Shown here: positions 49,240 to 60,792 of the stretch, piece by piece | Numbering within the stretch: position 1 is the first letter of the stretch | How the letters are laid out: each line of letters starts with the position of its first letter | Assembly (NCBI GenBank): GCA_031308135.1 | Contig: JAHLJT010009355.1 | Span: 6,385,217-6,449,216, forward strand | Length of the DNA stretch: 64,000 bases | Origin: Acheta domesticus | Lineage: Eukaryota > Arthropoda > Insecta > Orthoptera > Gryllidae | Reading direction: 5' to 3' | The notes under the pieces: generated by a model | What the model was told of the DNA's origin: nothing | Seen by the model: the letters and a program-made list of their open reading frames with translations, nothing else | Databases searched by the model: none | Position numbers and translations under genes: made by a program

Positions 49240-49515
49240 CAAGTGTGATGGGTGGTGGGGAAGCCGTGCATGAGGCAGAAGAGGGTTGCGAGAGGGGGCA
49301 GAGGAGGGTTGCAGGGGGCGAGGGAAGGGGAACAAGAATCGTCAGCGCCGCGCCAGCAGCCCTGCGCCACGTCCCGCCGCTAGGGCGTGCTGCGCAGCTC
49401 GGCGCGTAATGGTGTCGCGGGAGGAGGGGCGCGAAACACCCGGGCGGCGAGGCCCGGTCCAGAATAAAAGTGGAGGAGAGGAAGGGATCCTTCAAGGCGG
49501 AAAGGTCAGCGAAGC
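49240..49515. other. GC-rich island with purine-rich left half
   Basis: GGGTTGCGAGAGGGGGCAGAGG and a second GGGTTGCAGGGGGCGAGG copy lie at about 49283-49323, followed by a CpG-rich part. No domain is seen in the open frames. Confidence 0.35.
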
Positions 49516-49621
49516 AGTTGTAGACGGGAAACGGGGGCATAAAATGATAATCTTTCGTATCTTGTAAATTATGTTTAGTTAGGCTAGTAGTATTATTAAA
49601 TGAAACTGAATTAAAAATGAC

Positions 49622-50028
49622 GATTGGTTGATTGATTGATGTGTGGATCCGAGCGCACCAACTGTTACAGCTATTAGTCCCGTACGTATAGTGAATGTTT
49701 TAATGTGATGATGGTGAGGGGGCGTTCGCGGTTTCTCAGGTGGATGGCGAGATCCGGTTCCTACGCGTCGGCTTGAGGAGTTTTCCCCAATCAGGTTTTT
49801 CCCCAGCAGGGCACCGTCCCAGCTGGGACAAATTCTACGCTCTCGCCTGGTCTCTCCACATGTATGGTTATTTTGTGCGTGTACGTGTATGTTCGGTAAG
49901 TAAGGGTGAGGATAGAACGACGAAGAGGAAAGATCGAGCGTGATTCGTGGCTCGTTTGTTACCATATTGCTCTGTTATTTGCCTGGTCACCAGAGAAACC
50001 ACGGTTAACAACAACCAGAGCAGCCGGT
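49622..50028 (-). mobile_element. SINE copy H, 5'-truncated and diverged
   Basis: On the minus strand the tail (AATCAATCAATC) is at 49622-49640. The body runs to about 50028, where it stops at the GCAGCCGG landmark. Head, A box and B box are therefore lacking. Many substitutions are present. Confidence 0.88.
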
Positions 50029-52235
50029 ATCAAATGAAATAACAATCCCATTATTCACTGAATATAAAACAGGCACGCAGGTAAGAGTACTGAAAGTGAG
50101 AATAATATATCAAAATGAGTATGAAAAAAGTTCAATGTGAAGACGTAGAGAGTTGAATGAAAACTTCTCCATTAACAAGTATAATTTATAGTGAGTATAA
50201 CAAGATCAGTTTTGACTAAAAGAAAAAAATCGCATGATAGAAGCAGTTCTTACTCTTTGATTCCGAAAACCACTCTTTTCTGACTGAGCCGATTTACCAG
50301 AGTCGCCTTCTTTTGACTCGAGTCGCAGATGGGACTTGTCAACCGCGTTCATCTAAAGTAGCGGAGGAGATAAGGAAGAAAGGAGGCGCAAGTATCAGCG
50401 ACTCGGGACGATCCAATTGTACGGCTTTCTAAGTGATCTTTCAATATAACTGGGCTTTGATAAAGTCGTCTGGCGTACTGAATAACTGCAAATACATTGT
50501 ATATTCTTCTTTTATTAAAACAATCATGGTATGAATAATTTAGTCATTAATATATCTCTGATGATGTCATTTATTTAAAATAAATTAAGCTTAATATACA
50601 ATTTTTTTTATTAAATAACCCTTTTAAATGTCAAAAATAAATTTAAAATATGGAAGCAACATAATAAATGATTCTTTCTATCAATTAGTCATTATGATTT
50701 CTCATTTGATTTTCACTTTCTAGATCCACATATCTTTACATTCGGATACGCAATTCTGACGGTAACAATCAAACCAATGCACGAGTTTCTAACAAAAGGA
50801 CACTCCTAAACCTCTTCAATACACACATTCCTCTGCACAAAAAATAGATGGGTGACATTTTGTGATTATTTCGGAATAGTGTCAAATCTCTCTAAACGTT
50901 TAGCATACGTACCCTCTCCCTTCTTTCTACATGTACGGTCAGCCAAATTCGGCGCATATATCCGATTTGATGAGGATACCATGAAGGACGTAAACAACGC
51001 TACCTTAATATCCTAAAAAAGCCTGAATTCATGTACATGAGTAACTTGTAACTTTTTTCAAAAACTCTCATTGTAACCAAAAACTCTCGCCGCACCAATC
51101 GTAATAACCAGTGCGAGCATTCAAAACCAACGAACTTTCAACGATTACGAAGAAAGCCCTTTTTACAATTACAAAGTAATACGCACCAAGACTCACAGAA
51201 GTTACAACATATACTCAGCTTGTAAGGACTGTAATGCTCGAATACGTGTAAATTTAGTACTTGCATACTTATTTTCTGTAAATTAACGACGGCACAACTT
51301 CTGCAACACACAAAAGACGTTCATGCACCGTGCTGTAGCTGCATCTTTGATACTGCCTACTGGAATTTTTCACAGAACATTTCTGTCCAAATTTTAATGC
51401 ATATAAATAAACACGAAAAAGAAATTTTAACGCTTCCAAGTAATCTAATATCGCAATATACATGTTAATCAGACGTTGCTGACTCACAAACATTAGCTGA
51501 AATTTACAGAAGTGTTGCTGCTTATTTCAAACTTTGGACATTGTCACGAATCTACTGAACGTTCGATGTTCCCGCAACAGCATATGCGCACGTCAATCGC
51601 GATTGTTGCTGCAGCCAATAATTTCAGCTGCACTGTTTTGCCACTCACCAAACGTCAGTGTCCGTTTGCCCCTCTCATGAGGTAATTTAAATAAGAACAC
51701 TTTAAAGTACAAACACAAGTAAAAATATTATTAGTGAATTGTTGTAACCAGAATCAATCGGCAAATGTTACCTTCAGCGCATCTGCGGATATCTTGTTCC
51801 TCACTTAAGAACCACCGACTAATTTGCTGAAATACCTTTCCCGAGGTTTTGCGTAACGTGCAATATATTGAAGTCGCTACTAATCGGGTTTTAAAAGCAG
51901 AATGTCACGTTAATATTCTCGGCATACATTCAGGCGTCCATTCATTAGCGAACTTTGTCCAATTTCCCCCTCAACAAAACTCGCGTCGATGGTCGCGCCG
52001 ACGCTACATCCTTGAATTGTCTACTTTCACGAGTTCAAACAAGTGGTACAAACAGAAATTTTCATTTCGTAAGCGACACACTGATTTTTACTGAAAATAA
52101 TCCCAAAATTCGTTTCAAACACAGGTATCTCGCTTTCCTGTTCTTAGACTACACCTACTTCTAATATCTGAGCTTACTATAAAGGTTTACAGCAATAATT
52201 TCTTCCTTTAATTATTTTTCCCCTCAATAAATGAC
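50029..52235. other. AT-rich non-coding stretch
   Basis: Nothing recognisable beyond short open frames. Confidence 0.5.
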
Positions 52236-52239
52236 ACCC

Positions 52240-52575
52240 CCCCTTATCTGGAAGGGCGTGCATCGAAGGGGAAGCGACGCTTCGCACCGCTACCCCTGCA
52301 GAAAACAAATAGAGCGCCGCCGGCAGACAATCGAACGACCAATCGCTGTGCGGAAGGCAATTGCGCGACCAATCGCGTGCGCGCGCGGGCGATCGCGCTC
52401 CAGCGGCGCGGCGCGGCGCGACGCGAGCGCCTCTAGCGGCCCGCTGGCGCGTGGCGCCCTCCACGCCGCTGCGGCTCGCTGCGCGCTCGAGGGCAGCACG
52501 CTCGCGCGGGGGCGGGGGCGGAGGGCGAGGACGGCGCGGCGATGCGCGGCTCGCATTGGACGCAGTTGTCACTCC
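52240..52575. promoter_or_regulatory. CpG island with two CCAAT boxes, promoter-like
   Basis: GACCAATCGC occurs at 52337-52346 and again at 52367-52376, exactly 30 bp apart, within a very CpG-rich block. Paired CCAAT boxes in a CpG island suggest an NF-Y-type promoter. No transcript start or downstream gene is recognisable, since SINEs follow on the right. Confidence 0.35.
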
Positions 52576-52579
52576 ATTG

Positions 52580-53134
52580 ATGATTGGTTGATAGATAGTT
52601 CGTGATTCCGGGCGCGTCAACTACAGATGTTATGTGTACCGTAAGCGTAGTGCATGTTTTTTCATCGGGAGGTGGCAGTGGTCTTTCCCCGCTAGATGGT
52701 GAGATCCGGCGCTGACCTACCGTCGGCTAGCGGGGTCTTCCCTTAACCAGGTATCTCCCCCCGCCGGGCACCGCCCCAGCCGGAACAAGCTCTCAGCTCC
52801 CGACCGGTCTCCCGGCATGTGTAGTAGTGTAGTGCATGTTAGTGTACGCGTGTGTATAAGGGGTGAGGATAGGACAAGGAAGAGGACGGAAAGATCGCGA
52901 GCGGTCTGTGGCCCGTTTGTTAGGGTACTGCTCCTGTATTCGCCTGGTGTTGATCAGAGAAAACTACCGATCAGAGCACCCGGCCGCTAGAATTTTCCTC
53001 CAGACATCAACTGAATTCGACCTAGCTGAGAAGATAGTGTTGAAAATCTTGTCGCCGCCGGGACTCGAACCTACGACCTCCCGGTCAAAGGACTGCAGTG
53101 ACATCAGTTGATGCACTGAACAATCTCTCCCGGT
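52580..53134 (-). mobile_element. SINE copy I, near full length
   Basis: A minus-strand copy with a degenerate AATC tail at the left and a head at the right (GAGAGATTGTTCAGTGC, a slightly altered A box; B box GGTTCGAGTCCCGGC). It abuts copy J directly. Confidence 0.92.
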
Positions 53135-53662
53135 TTGATTGTTAGTGATTTCGGGCGCGTCCACTACTAAGGTCGTTCGTCCCATTAGTGTACTGCACAT
53201 TTGTTTCCTCGGGCCGTGGCAGTCTTAGCGTTAGAGGGCGAGATCCGGCGCCGACCCTCCGTCGGCTAACGGGGTGTTTCCCACCAATGTGTCTTTCACC
53301 ATCGGGACACCACCCCAACCGGGACAAGCTGGAAGCTCCCCTTTGGTCTCCCGACATGTGTAGTAGTGTAGTGCAAGTAGATGTAAGTGTGTGTAAGTAA
53401 GGGGTGAGAATAGGAGAAGGAAGAGAAAGAAAGGTCGTGCACAGTCCACGGCCCGTTGTTGAGGGTACTGCTTTCGTATTCGCCTGGTGTTGATCCGAGA
53501 AACCACAGTCGCTAGAACTCTCCTTCAGACTGTGACTGAATTCGATCAAACTTTACTAGTTAGTGTTGAAAATCCTGCCTACGCCAGGACTTGAACCTAG
53601 GACCTCCGGGATCAGAGGCTCTGCAGAGACATCAGTTGATTCCCTGAGCCATCTCTCCCGGT
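53135..53662 (-). mobile_element. SINE copy J, near full length
   Basis: A minus-strand copy placed head-to-tail with copy I. The tail is reduced to AATCAA. The head has an intact A box (GATGGCTCAGG) and the B box GGTTCAAGTCC. No clear separate target duplication was seen for either of the pair, so insertion as a dimer or of one into the end of the other are both possible. Confidence 0.9.
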
Positions 53663-55720
53663 GTTTTCATTCGATGGAGCATTACGTTGGTATTGTAGGC
53701 ATGTTTTTTACCGCAGCGCGATGGATAACGAAAGAGAGGACTGTATGAAAAGTTAATTTCGCACACAGCTGTTACTATAAGACAGCAGGGCGGTTACAAT
53801 GGAATGTGGATTAAGGAATCTTTCGTACAATATTTATACTCTCACACGTATCTGCGATTAAATAAATAACATTATTCAGAATTGTTGCATCATGACTCCT
53901 GCAAGAGAACTATATGGCACTTTACGAAGGTGGACTTGCCGGTGTAGTTTCTAAGATATGTCGAACTGGCAGGCTGGTAGACCTCACGGAATCATGAGTG
54001 GACCCAGACACGCGAAACAGGAAATAGACTGTGGATATTGGTTGCAGTTTTTAACACACACTAACAGTTGAATACACTGTTCGAGAGCGATACGAACAAT
54101 ATACTTAGGCAATTACCAAAGTATTACCGATATACTTTTGAGATGACACGCACACTTGTGCAATTATCGTGATTGCCTTAAATAGGTCTTCAAAGTTGCG
54201 TAATGAACGTAAATTGTACGTGATTCCGACAACCCGTACTCCATGGAGATTTTTTCAACTCTGAAATACTGGCTTGGCTGCTAGTGCGCGGTAAGCCCGT
54301 GTAGCGGGGTTAATGTTAGGGGATGGGGACTAATCGCCCGATCAGATAAGCGTATAGGATTGTTCTGGAAGCTCCGAGAGCCAAGGGAGTTGAACTGCGT
54401 GGGCGATACGCCGAAATGCGGCGACCGGCACGGGGACCAAGACGTGGGCGCGATTCCCAGTAATCGCGCGCGTCATCTGATACACGCGTGTGTAGGAAGA
54501 GGGTCACACGCGTCCGTTAGCAGGGCTTGGGAGCGCTGTCTCTCGAAGCGAATGACTGAGAAAAAAATACCAAAACACGAAATGCGTGCTGAAATGCCCT
54601 GCAGAAACCGCAGTATATTAGCTTCATCCACAAATCCATTCAGGTGCAACTCTTTTTACTTACTGGAGAGGAACATCGGGAGATCATCAGTGAAAAAAGG
54701 CTCCAATGTGATGATAAGGAAGCAAAAGCGAAGCTGCGTTCTGGAGCAACTTCAATGTCAATGTCTATTATGACGTTCTAGAACTTGAACACGCTCTTAT
54801 GGAAAGGGCACTCGAAAGCGACCTTACCTTGGAAATTACTTTGGAATGTAAGAGAAAATAGAAGCAGCGACTCGTCCATATTTGGAGATTAAGGCAATGA
54901 GGAGGTCGATCAAACACACAAAAATAACCCCAAGTACTATGACCAGTCACTTTCAACTTTGAAATAACATTCAAATATTGGGTTTTAGTTTCGAATTCTG
55001 TTCGTTGTAGTGCTTACTCAGGTCTACTGCAATTGTTCGTCAAATTTTTCTTTCCTTTTTAGACAATTTTTCAATATCCAGGAACCTAACCCATCTTTAT
55101 TCAATATAATACACTCCACATTAACATTCATGATGTTTCTTGAGAACCTAACTCTCGCGAATGTTGAGCGTTAAAACAACTTGTACATTAATAGGAAAAC
55201 CCGGCAGGCGTAGTTCTGCCCTTCATCTCCCTCTTTCTCCTCTCATTACCCTCCCACTGTCTCTACCTCCCTCCCTCTCTCTTTCTTTTCCTCAATCTGT
55301 CCCTGTCTGTCTGTCTCTGCAATTCTCTGTCCTTCTCATACACATTTCAGTGCAGATTCTGCACATCTCTGAACAGGTCAAGTAATATCGGGAAGCGCCG
55401 GACCAGCAAAAATGTAATAGAATGTTCAAGAAGGTTTCGTCCTATAGATTACAATGTGAGAAACGTTTCTTTGAGGCCTTAGGCTTCAAAATTTTCGTTT
55501 TAAAGGCCACAGAACGCATTGTTTAGTGTTATTTAACGATGTAGATTCGAAATCCTACCGAATGTGTTGCGGGTTGCATTTGACGTAAATATTTAGTTGT
55601 GTTCTACAGCGCCATGTAGTGGAGTTACAACAGATTTAACAGCACATAAACCTTCTCGGTGAAAAAACATGTAGAAGTGCCAACTGTTATGGCGATTGGT
55701 CTCACTGTGTCGGAGTTTAC
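53663..55720. other. Non-coding stretch with one weak 137-codon open frame
   Basis: A plus-strand frame of 137 codons at 54360-54773 covers a GC-richer patch at 54290-54540. It has no recognisable domain, signal peptide or splice support, so I do not call a gene. The rest is AT-rich. Confidence 0.35.
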
Positions 55721-55721
55721 C

Positions 55722-55761
55722 TCTTATGTATGTATGTATGTATGTATGTGTGTGTGTGTGT
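55722..55761. repeat. (TATG)n(TG)n microsatellite
   Basis: Five TATG units followed by six TG units. Confidence 0.95.
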
Positions 55762-55839
55762 ATTGAAAACAATCAGCCCAAATATTGGCTAAATCGATTT
55801 TCAGCCATCGATTGTACGAGATCCACCGCCTGCCCGATC

Positions 55840-56010
55840 GTTCGCGCGCCGCCGAGCGGCCGACGATTTTTCTTATCGGTGGCTGGGAGGGGTGGAGAAG
55901 GGATGTGCATCTCTTATCTGGGGCAGTGACGCGTGCGGTAGGGGGGAGAGAGGAGAGTACGGGACGACGGGAGAGAAAGTGCTGGGACGCGGAAGTGTTA
56001 AGTTGGAACA
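55840..56010. other. GC-rich island
   Basis: A balanced to GC-rich block with purine-rich GGAGAGAGGAGAG and GGGGGG runs. Frames are open on both strands without domains. Confidence 0.3.
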
Positions 56011-56065
56011 AGGTAGTCTTGTGGTGGCCACGAAATGGCGAGGTTGAATTAAGTTATGAGGCGCG

Positions 56066-56227
56066 ATGGTGCTAGCTACAATTGCCGTAGAGGCATGGGC
56101 CAGGTTCGAGTGTGCCGGTGTCTCCGCGAGGGCAAAAGGAGTTGCTGAGGCGCTGATGCGTATACAAAGCGAGGGCCCAACCACCGTCTTTCCCGCTGCA
56201 ACTTTCTGCTGTTTTGGGACGACGTAA
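56066..56227 (+). CDS. Weak candidate small coding segment (53 codons)
   Basis: A Met-initiated frame with an upstream in-frame stop. It begins MVLATIAVEAWARF and contains SARAKGVAEALMRIQSEG, which looks helical. Before the stop the sequence ACGACGTAAGATC offers a consensus splice donor (GTAAGA at 56223). It could be a first coding exon or a short chance frame, since the opposite strand is also open here. The family is not recognised. Its splice phase does not fit the candidate exon at 56511. Confidence 0.2.
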   Translation: MVLATIAVEAWARFECAGVSARAKGVAEALMRIQSEGPTTVFPAATFCCFGTT

Positions 56228-56510
56228 GATCGGAACTAAGTTTTTCAAGACATTTCTTTGGAGCATTGTGTTATCAAAAGCGGTATTTATTCACTTAAAT
56301 AGGATAAGAGATATTCTTTGGTGATTACATTCTTTACAGATTTCTAAGAACAAACTATGTTTATTCACTGTAATGGAATACAAGATATTCTTTTTGTAAT
56401 GTCATTTCTTTAATTTTTAAAGAAACTTCTTTCTTTGAATATTCTGTGTTTAAAAAAAGCTTTGCATTTGTTTATTTAATTGAATGGAGACATTTTTTGT
56501 GATCCTTTAG

Positions 56511-56674
56511 AATTTCGTGCACGAAATTATTTGCATATGTGTCTTGATGCAGTGTATAGTGAGGGACAGTTAACTGCAATTTCCGTAAACGGAAGGTACT
56601 ACGACGTTGAGTCATGCGAGAAGCCTGTGCCCTTCACTCATCCCAACCGGGATTTCATTCTTTCCATTTGTTGA
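56511..56674 (+). CDS. Candidate terminal coding exon of an unidentified gene
   Basis: A 3' splice site (TTTTTTGTGATCCTTTAG) is followed by a 53-codon frame that needs one base from a preceding exon and ends in TGA at 56672-56674. The protein runs FRARNYLHMCLDAVYSEG, LTAISVNGRYYDVESCEKP, then a short tail with FTHPNRDFILSIC. Its residue mix is globular, with Cys, Tyr and Asp spread along it, unlike the low-complexity frames elsewhere. I do not recognise the family. No in-phase upstream exon was found within the window. It may be a chance frame, a domesticated transposon piece or the last exon of a gene with long introns. Confidence 0.33.
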
Positions 56675-56943
56675 GCTTCAACTCGTTTTGTCACGGAAGA
56701 TGTTGCTGTGATTCTAAATGAATTGTGCAAACAAATGAATTGTGTTAATTTTTGTTTGTTTGTGTATTTTCTTTGTGCATCAATGTTATTGTCATCCTTC
56801 AAGGTTTTTTTGTGGTTTTGCTTCAACGCGTATCCAATTACATGCTGTTCTATGATCACGACTTTGTGTTGTTTTTTTTGAAATTTTCTGATGAGCCACG
56901 ATCCCACAAAAATCCCCCGAAACCGACAGCACGTTGGGTTACA

Positions 56944-56944
<1 letters not shown>

Positions 56945-57001
<57 letters not shown>

Positions 57002-57030
57002 TTTATTTAATCCACCTGTATATATATATA
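56945..57030. repeat. (TA)n microsatellites flanking a repeat copy
   Basis: TA runs at 56945-56998 and 57019-57030 are separated by a 20-base spacer. They abut the left end of the repeat that starts GGATGAGTCACATAAC. Confidence 0.95.
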
Positions 57031-57570
57031 GGATGAGTCACATAACTTTAGTACCTTCTGTAACTTTTGAACGGTTGAAGTTATTACAATGCAGTTTTCA
57101 CGGAAGTGCATGAGGAAAAGGAGCCAATTGATACGTATATTAATTTCTATTTTATCACTTGTAATTTACGAGATTTTTGAGGTCACTTTGTTTTTTCAAA
57201 TTGAACTATACATATTTTATACATATTATCCACCAGGACGAGCGTAAAAAGACAAATCCAACGATATAATATTGTCATATGTTAGATAAGCATTATTTTG
57301 AGTAAATTTGATTTTTGCGAGTGGGATTTAACGGACATTTTTGAATAGTCCACCACACAAGGTCACGCAGCGCTCCACCAGCAACGCGCGCCCGGGCAAG
57401 GGAAGGGAGATTTGAAGATACGAAACATATTCCAAATATTCACAAAACCATTACAGTTTTTTCCTGAACTGCGCTTTCCATCCTTCCGCATTTTCAGATT
57501 TTTGTCTTTCTTTGATTGAAGGATGGAAAAGAAAGGATTTGACATATGTATTGCAATAAAATTCTTTAAA
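57031..57570 (+). repeat. Interspersed repeat, copy 1
   Basis: Starts GGATGAGTCACATAACTTT directly after TA repeats. From about 57188 to 57570 it matches, in inverted orientation, the segment at 58160-58530, with landmarks AGCGTAAAAAGAC, TTAGATAAGCATT, AAGGTCACGCAGCGCTCC and ATACGAAACATATTCCAAA. This is an unclassified transposon family without coding capacity. Confidence 0.85.
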
Positions 57571-58159
57571 ACTTCAACTTCATTTACTGGGGTTTCATAA
57601 GATACGTATTAATGGGATCTTGAAACAAAGCACAATAAGAATAAATAATTTAAGTAAGATTAAGTGGTAAGATCCGGCCCGGAGGACCACTTAGTCTGTT
57701 CACAATTCAGGCGAGTGCGCTTCCTTGCATCTCCTGACTTTGAACATTCACGCTGATTCCTGCGTGAATTACGCAGCCCGCACACACTGGGAAGGCAGTT
57801 TTAAAATAACTTAAAATAAAGGACACGAAACACACCAATCGTGTTTAAATATGCATATATTTTTGTTGAATCAACAGTACACTTAAAACACAAGTACAAA
57901 GCGGGCGGACCTGCCTCCGCAACTAGCAACTAACGACTAACGACTCAACCCCGGCCGGCCACAATGCGCCCCCCTCCGCCCCTCCCCTCCTTGACGTCAC
58001 TTTCTGAAGATGATAAGAAAGGAGGGGCGAGGAGAGTGCACGGAACAAGCAACAATCTTAAACAAAGACTGTACAAAAATATTGCATATCTTGAGCAAAC
58101 AATTTCAATGTTAATAAGCATATAATAATAACTTAGGGATAGAAACAATCTTATTTCAA
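57571..58159. other. Unclassified segment between inverted repeat copies
   Basis: Contains a GC-rich patch with AAGATCCGGCCCGGAGGACC near 57670 and TTGACGTCAC (CRE-like) near 57992. Its location between inverted arms suggests it may be part of a composite element. No gene is supported. Confidence 0.3.
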
Positions 58160-58524
58160 TATACAGTACTTATGGCAAATCCATATTTTCAATTCCTAGG
58201 AAACACAAAATATTTGAAAATGGGGCAGGATGGAAAGCAGAGTTCAGGAAAAAATACAACAGTGTTGGGAATATTTGGAATATGTTTCGTATCCTCACGT
58301 ACTAAAATCCCTTCCCTTCCCCCGAGCCGGCGTTTGCTGGGGAGCGCTGCGTGACCTTGTGAGGCTGACAGTTACAATGGAAATATCCGTTAAACAATAG
58401 TCGCAAAAAAAATCACAATTACTAAAAAAATGCTTATCTAACATACGACAATATTTATATCGTTGGATTCGTCTTTTTACGCTTGTCATGATAGACCGAA
58501 AAATATGTATAATCCCATTTAAAA

Positions 58525-58530
<6 letters not shown>
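58160..58530 (-). repeat. Interspersed repeat, copy 2, inverted
   Basis: The reverse complement of the right two-thirds of copy 1, roughly 75-80% similar by eye. It lacks the first ~157 bases of copy 1 but also abuts a TA run. Confidence 0.85.

Positions 58531-58558
<28 letters not shown>
58531..58558. repeat. (TA)14 microsatellite
   Basis: A perfect TA run at the outer end of repeat copy 2. Confidence 0.97.
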
Positions 58559-58562
<4 letters not shown>

Positions 58563-59470
58563 CAACAACTTAATACATATGTAATGTATGAACTTAAATG
58601 TATTATCCTAAGGTTTAATATACCACTAAATTATTAAAATGTATTCTGAATGGTCAGTTTTTGAATGAATAGTCCGGAATTATTTTTACACTCAGCCAAA
58701 TACGATGTAATAATTTTAATGCACACATATCACACATGTGATAAATGGAATCATATTTTCAGAAACAACATCCAAGAAATTTCACTTTTTAAAATAATTA
58801 AAAAATTTAAAAAATAAACAAAAATCGCTAGGGTGTCTGAGGCTTACTCCTTCCGCATGCAGCTGGTAATTCTACGGTTAATATGAAATTTTGTTACCTT
58901 TAACTGATGAATATTGCGGTCTGTAATGACATAGCTGAAATGTAAAAGAACGCACATACACTAACGAAAATAGATAACATTAATTCTGATCTAAAGAAAA
59001 CAAACTAAAGTGTTTAAATACCAATTTAGGTTAATATCGTATTTACGTTAATACGAACAAATTATTAAGAGAGCAAGAGACTTAAAAAGTGAAAGACTAA
59101 TGACAGAATCTAAAAGTTCAGCATATTAAGAGAGTAATCAAATTTTTGAAAGCATAATAACTAAAAAACAAGACGAAAGGGAAAAAAGTAAAATACAAAG
59201 AATAAGAGTATATTATTAAAAGACAAATATTTTGGCACTTTTAGGAAAATACTAAATTAAAAACTTAAGACTAAAAGCATGAAGCTACATGCACGATGAT
59301 GAACCTGAGACAACATGATTACTGTAAAACGATTAAGACTTGAGCAAAATAAAAGGCATTAAGAAAGTAAAATATCGCAGGATGTAAGTACGAGCGTCAG
59401 AACAACACTACGAGACCAGAGATAGGCAGAAACGAAGTCGAGCCACAGTTGTCTATTTTAGAGATTCTAA
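58559..59470. other. AT-rich non-coding stretch
   Basis: Nothing recognisable. Confidence 0.5.
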
Positions 59471-60605
59471 AAGATTAGTCGACTGTAAACGATTGATGGG
59501 AAGTGTAGTAGGAGTGCAGAAATTGCGGTGAATGCGAGTTTATCGTAGGTGACGAGAAAGAACGTAATGGTGAAAGACGGAAAAATGCGTTTCGGTAATT
59601 AAAAAAACACGGCATTTTCAGCGCGGGCTTATGGAAATAGCAGGATCGGGTGACAAAAGCGCGCAATCTGTGGTGATGGCAGCATCGGCAGCCCTGGCGC
59701 GGAAACGGTAGCAGAGATCTAGAGGCGGGGGCCGGGAGACGATGAAAGTGGTGATGGTGGAAAAGTGAAAGAGCGAGAGGGCAGAGGGAGGTGAAATTGA
59801 GAATACAGTAGGAGGAAAGGATCGACATTCGGAAGCACCAAAGAGATTCAAAGGAGTCAACTGTAACGAGACGATAAATGGCCGAGCCAGCTTGCAAGCA
59901 TGAACTGATAATGGTAGTAAGAGGAGTGGGGTATTGAGAGGAAACAGATGAGGACGGTGATGGAGGCAAGGAGCCAGTATTGTAGAGCATTGGTCGTTGT
60001 GAGATGACAGCACGAAGAGAAGAGTGAGATAAGAGGATGGAGGAAACGCGAATAGCAGGATGTTGAGTGGCAGAAAGAGGGAACTGCGGGGTGCCAGATT
60101 GGGGAGAAGAGTCGGAACGAGAAGGGGCCAGAGGGTTTTAGAGGAAGGAATGCGGGTCGCGGGCGCGGGGTGTGGGGTGGGATGCACTGGGTGGTAGAAA
60201 ACGGACACTGAGAGCACTGAGTTATCAGGGGAGAGACATAGAGGTCTAATAGCGAGGATTATGCGTGGGAGGAGGCGTGCGGGATGGTCCACAGAGTAAG
60301 CGCGAGAGCGGGGAGGGGAAGAGGTGGAGAAACCGAAAGACGAGGACTGAGGGAGAGAGGGGGCGTGCGGAATACAAAGGTGAAGGCGGACACTGGGTGA
60401 CCATAGGGTGCGCGGGTTAGTGGGGGAGGGAAAAAGACGGAGGAGCCGAAGAACGAGGATTGCGAGAGAATCGGCTCATGCAGGGCGCCGGGATGGAGAG
60501 GCGGGTGGCGGAAGGCGGGTACCACGAGGCAACAGCGCCGGCGAGTGGGTGGGTGAGTGGGAAGGAAGAGAGTCGGAGGAGCCGAAGGATGAGGATTGCA
60601 GTTCA
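59471..60605. other. Purine-rich (plus strand) stretch with ~130-bp degenerate tandem units
   Basis: The plus strand is rich in GGAGAG-type words. The pyrimidine-rich minus strand is therefore open over 171 and 224 codons with Ser/Pro/Leu-rich, domain-free translations, which I do not call genes. Toward the right a unit containing GGAGGAGCCGAAG, GAGGATTGC and TCATGCAG recurs at about 60436 and 60571, with a weaker version near 60325. Confidence 0.5.
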
Positions 60606-60610
60606 TGCAG

Positions 60611-60792
60611 AGCGCGGGGCGGGACAGGCGGGCGGGACAGGCCGGGGCGGGACAGGCGGGGCGGGACAGGCGGGGCGGGACAGGCGGGGCGGGACAGGCG
60701 GGCGGGACAGGCGGGGCGGGACAGGCGGGGCGGGACAGGCGGGGCGGGACAGGCGGGGCGGGACAGGCGGGGCGGGACAGGCGGGGGTGGGA
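60611..60792. repeat. 13-14 bp G-rich minisatellite, GGGACAGGCGGGGC unit
   Basis: About 13 tandem copies varying between 13 and 14 bp. G runs of three to four recur in each unit, so the plus strand has strong G-quadruplex potential. No stops occur in several frames, which gives spurious long frames on both strands. Confidence 0.95.

Noticed and set aside
54360..54773. 137-codon plus-strand gene
   Set aside because: No domain, no splice or promoter evidence, and an ordinary residue mix for a chance frame over a GC-richer patch.
56066..56674. Joining the 53-codon frame at 56066 to the exon at 56511 as one gene
   Set aside because: The donor leaves two bases but the downstream frame needs one, and the joined frame would stop early.
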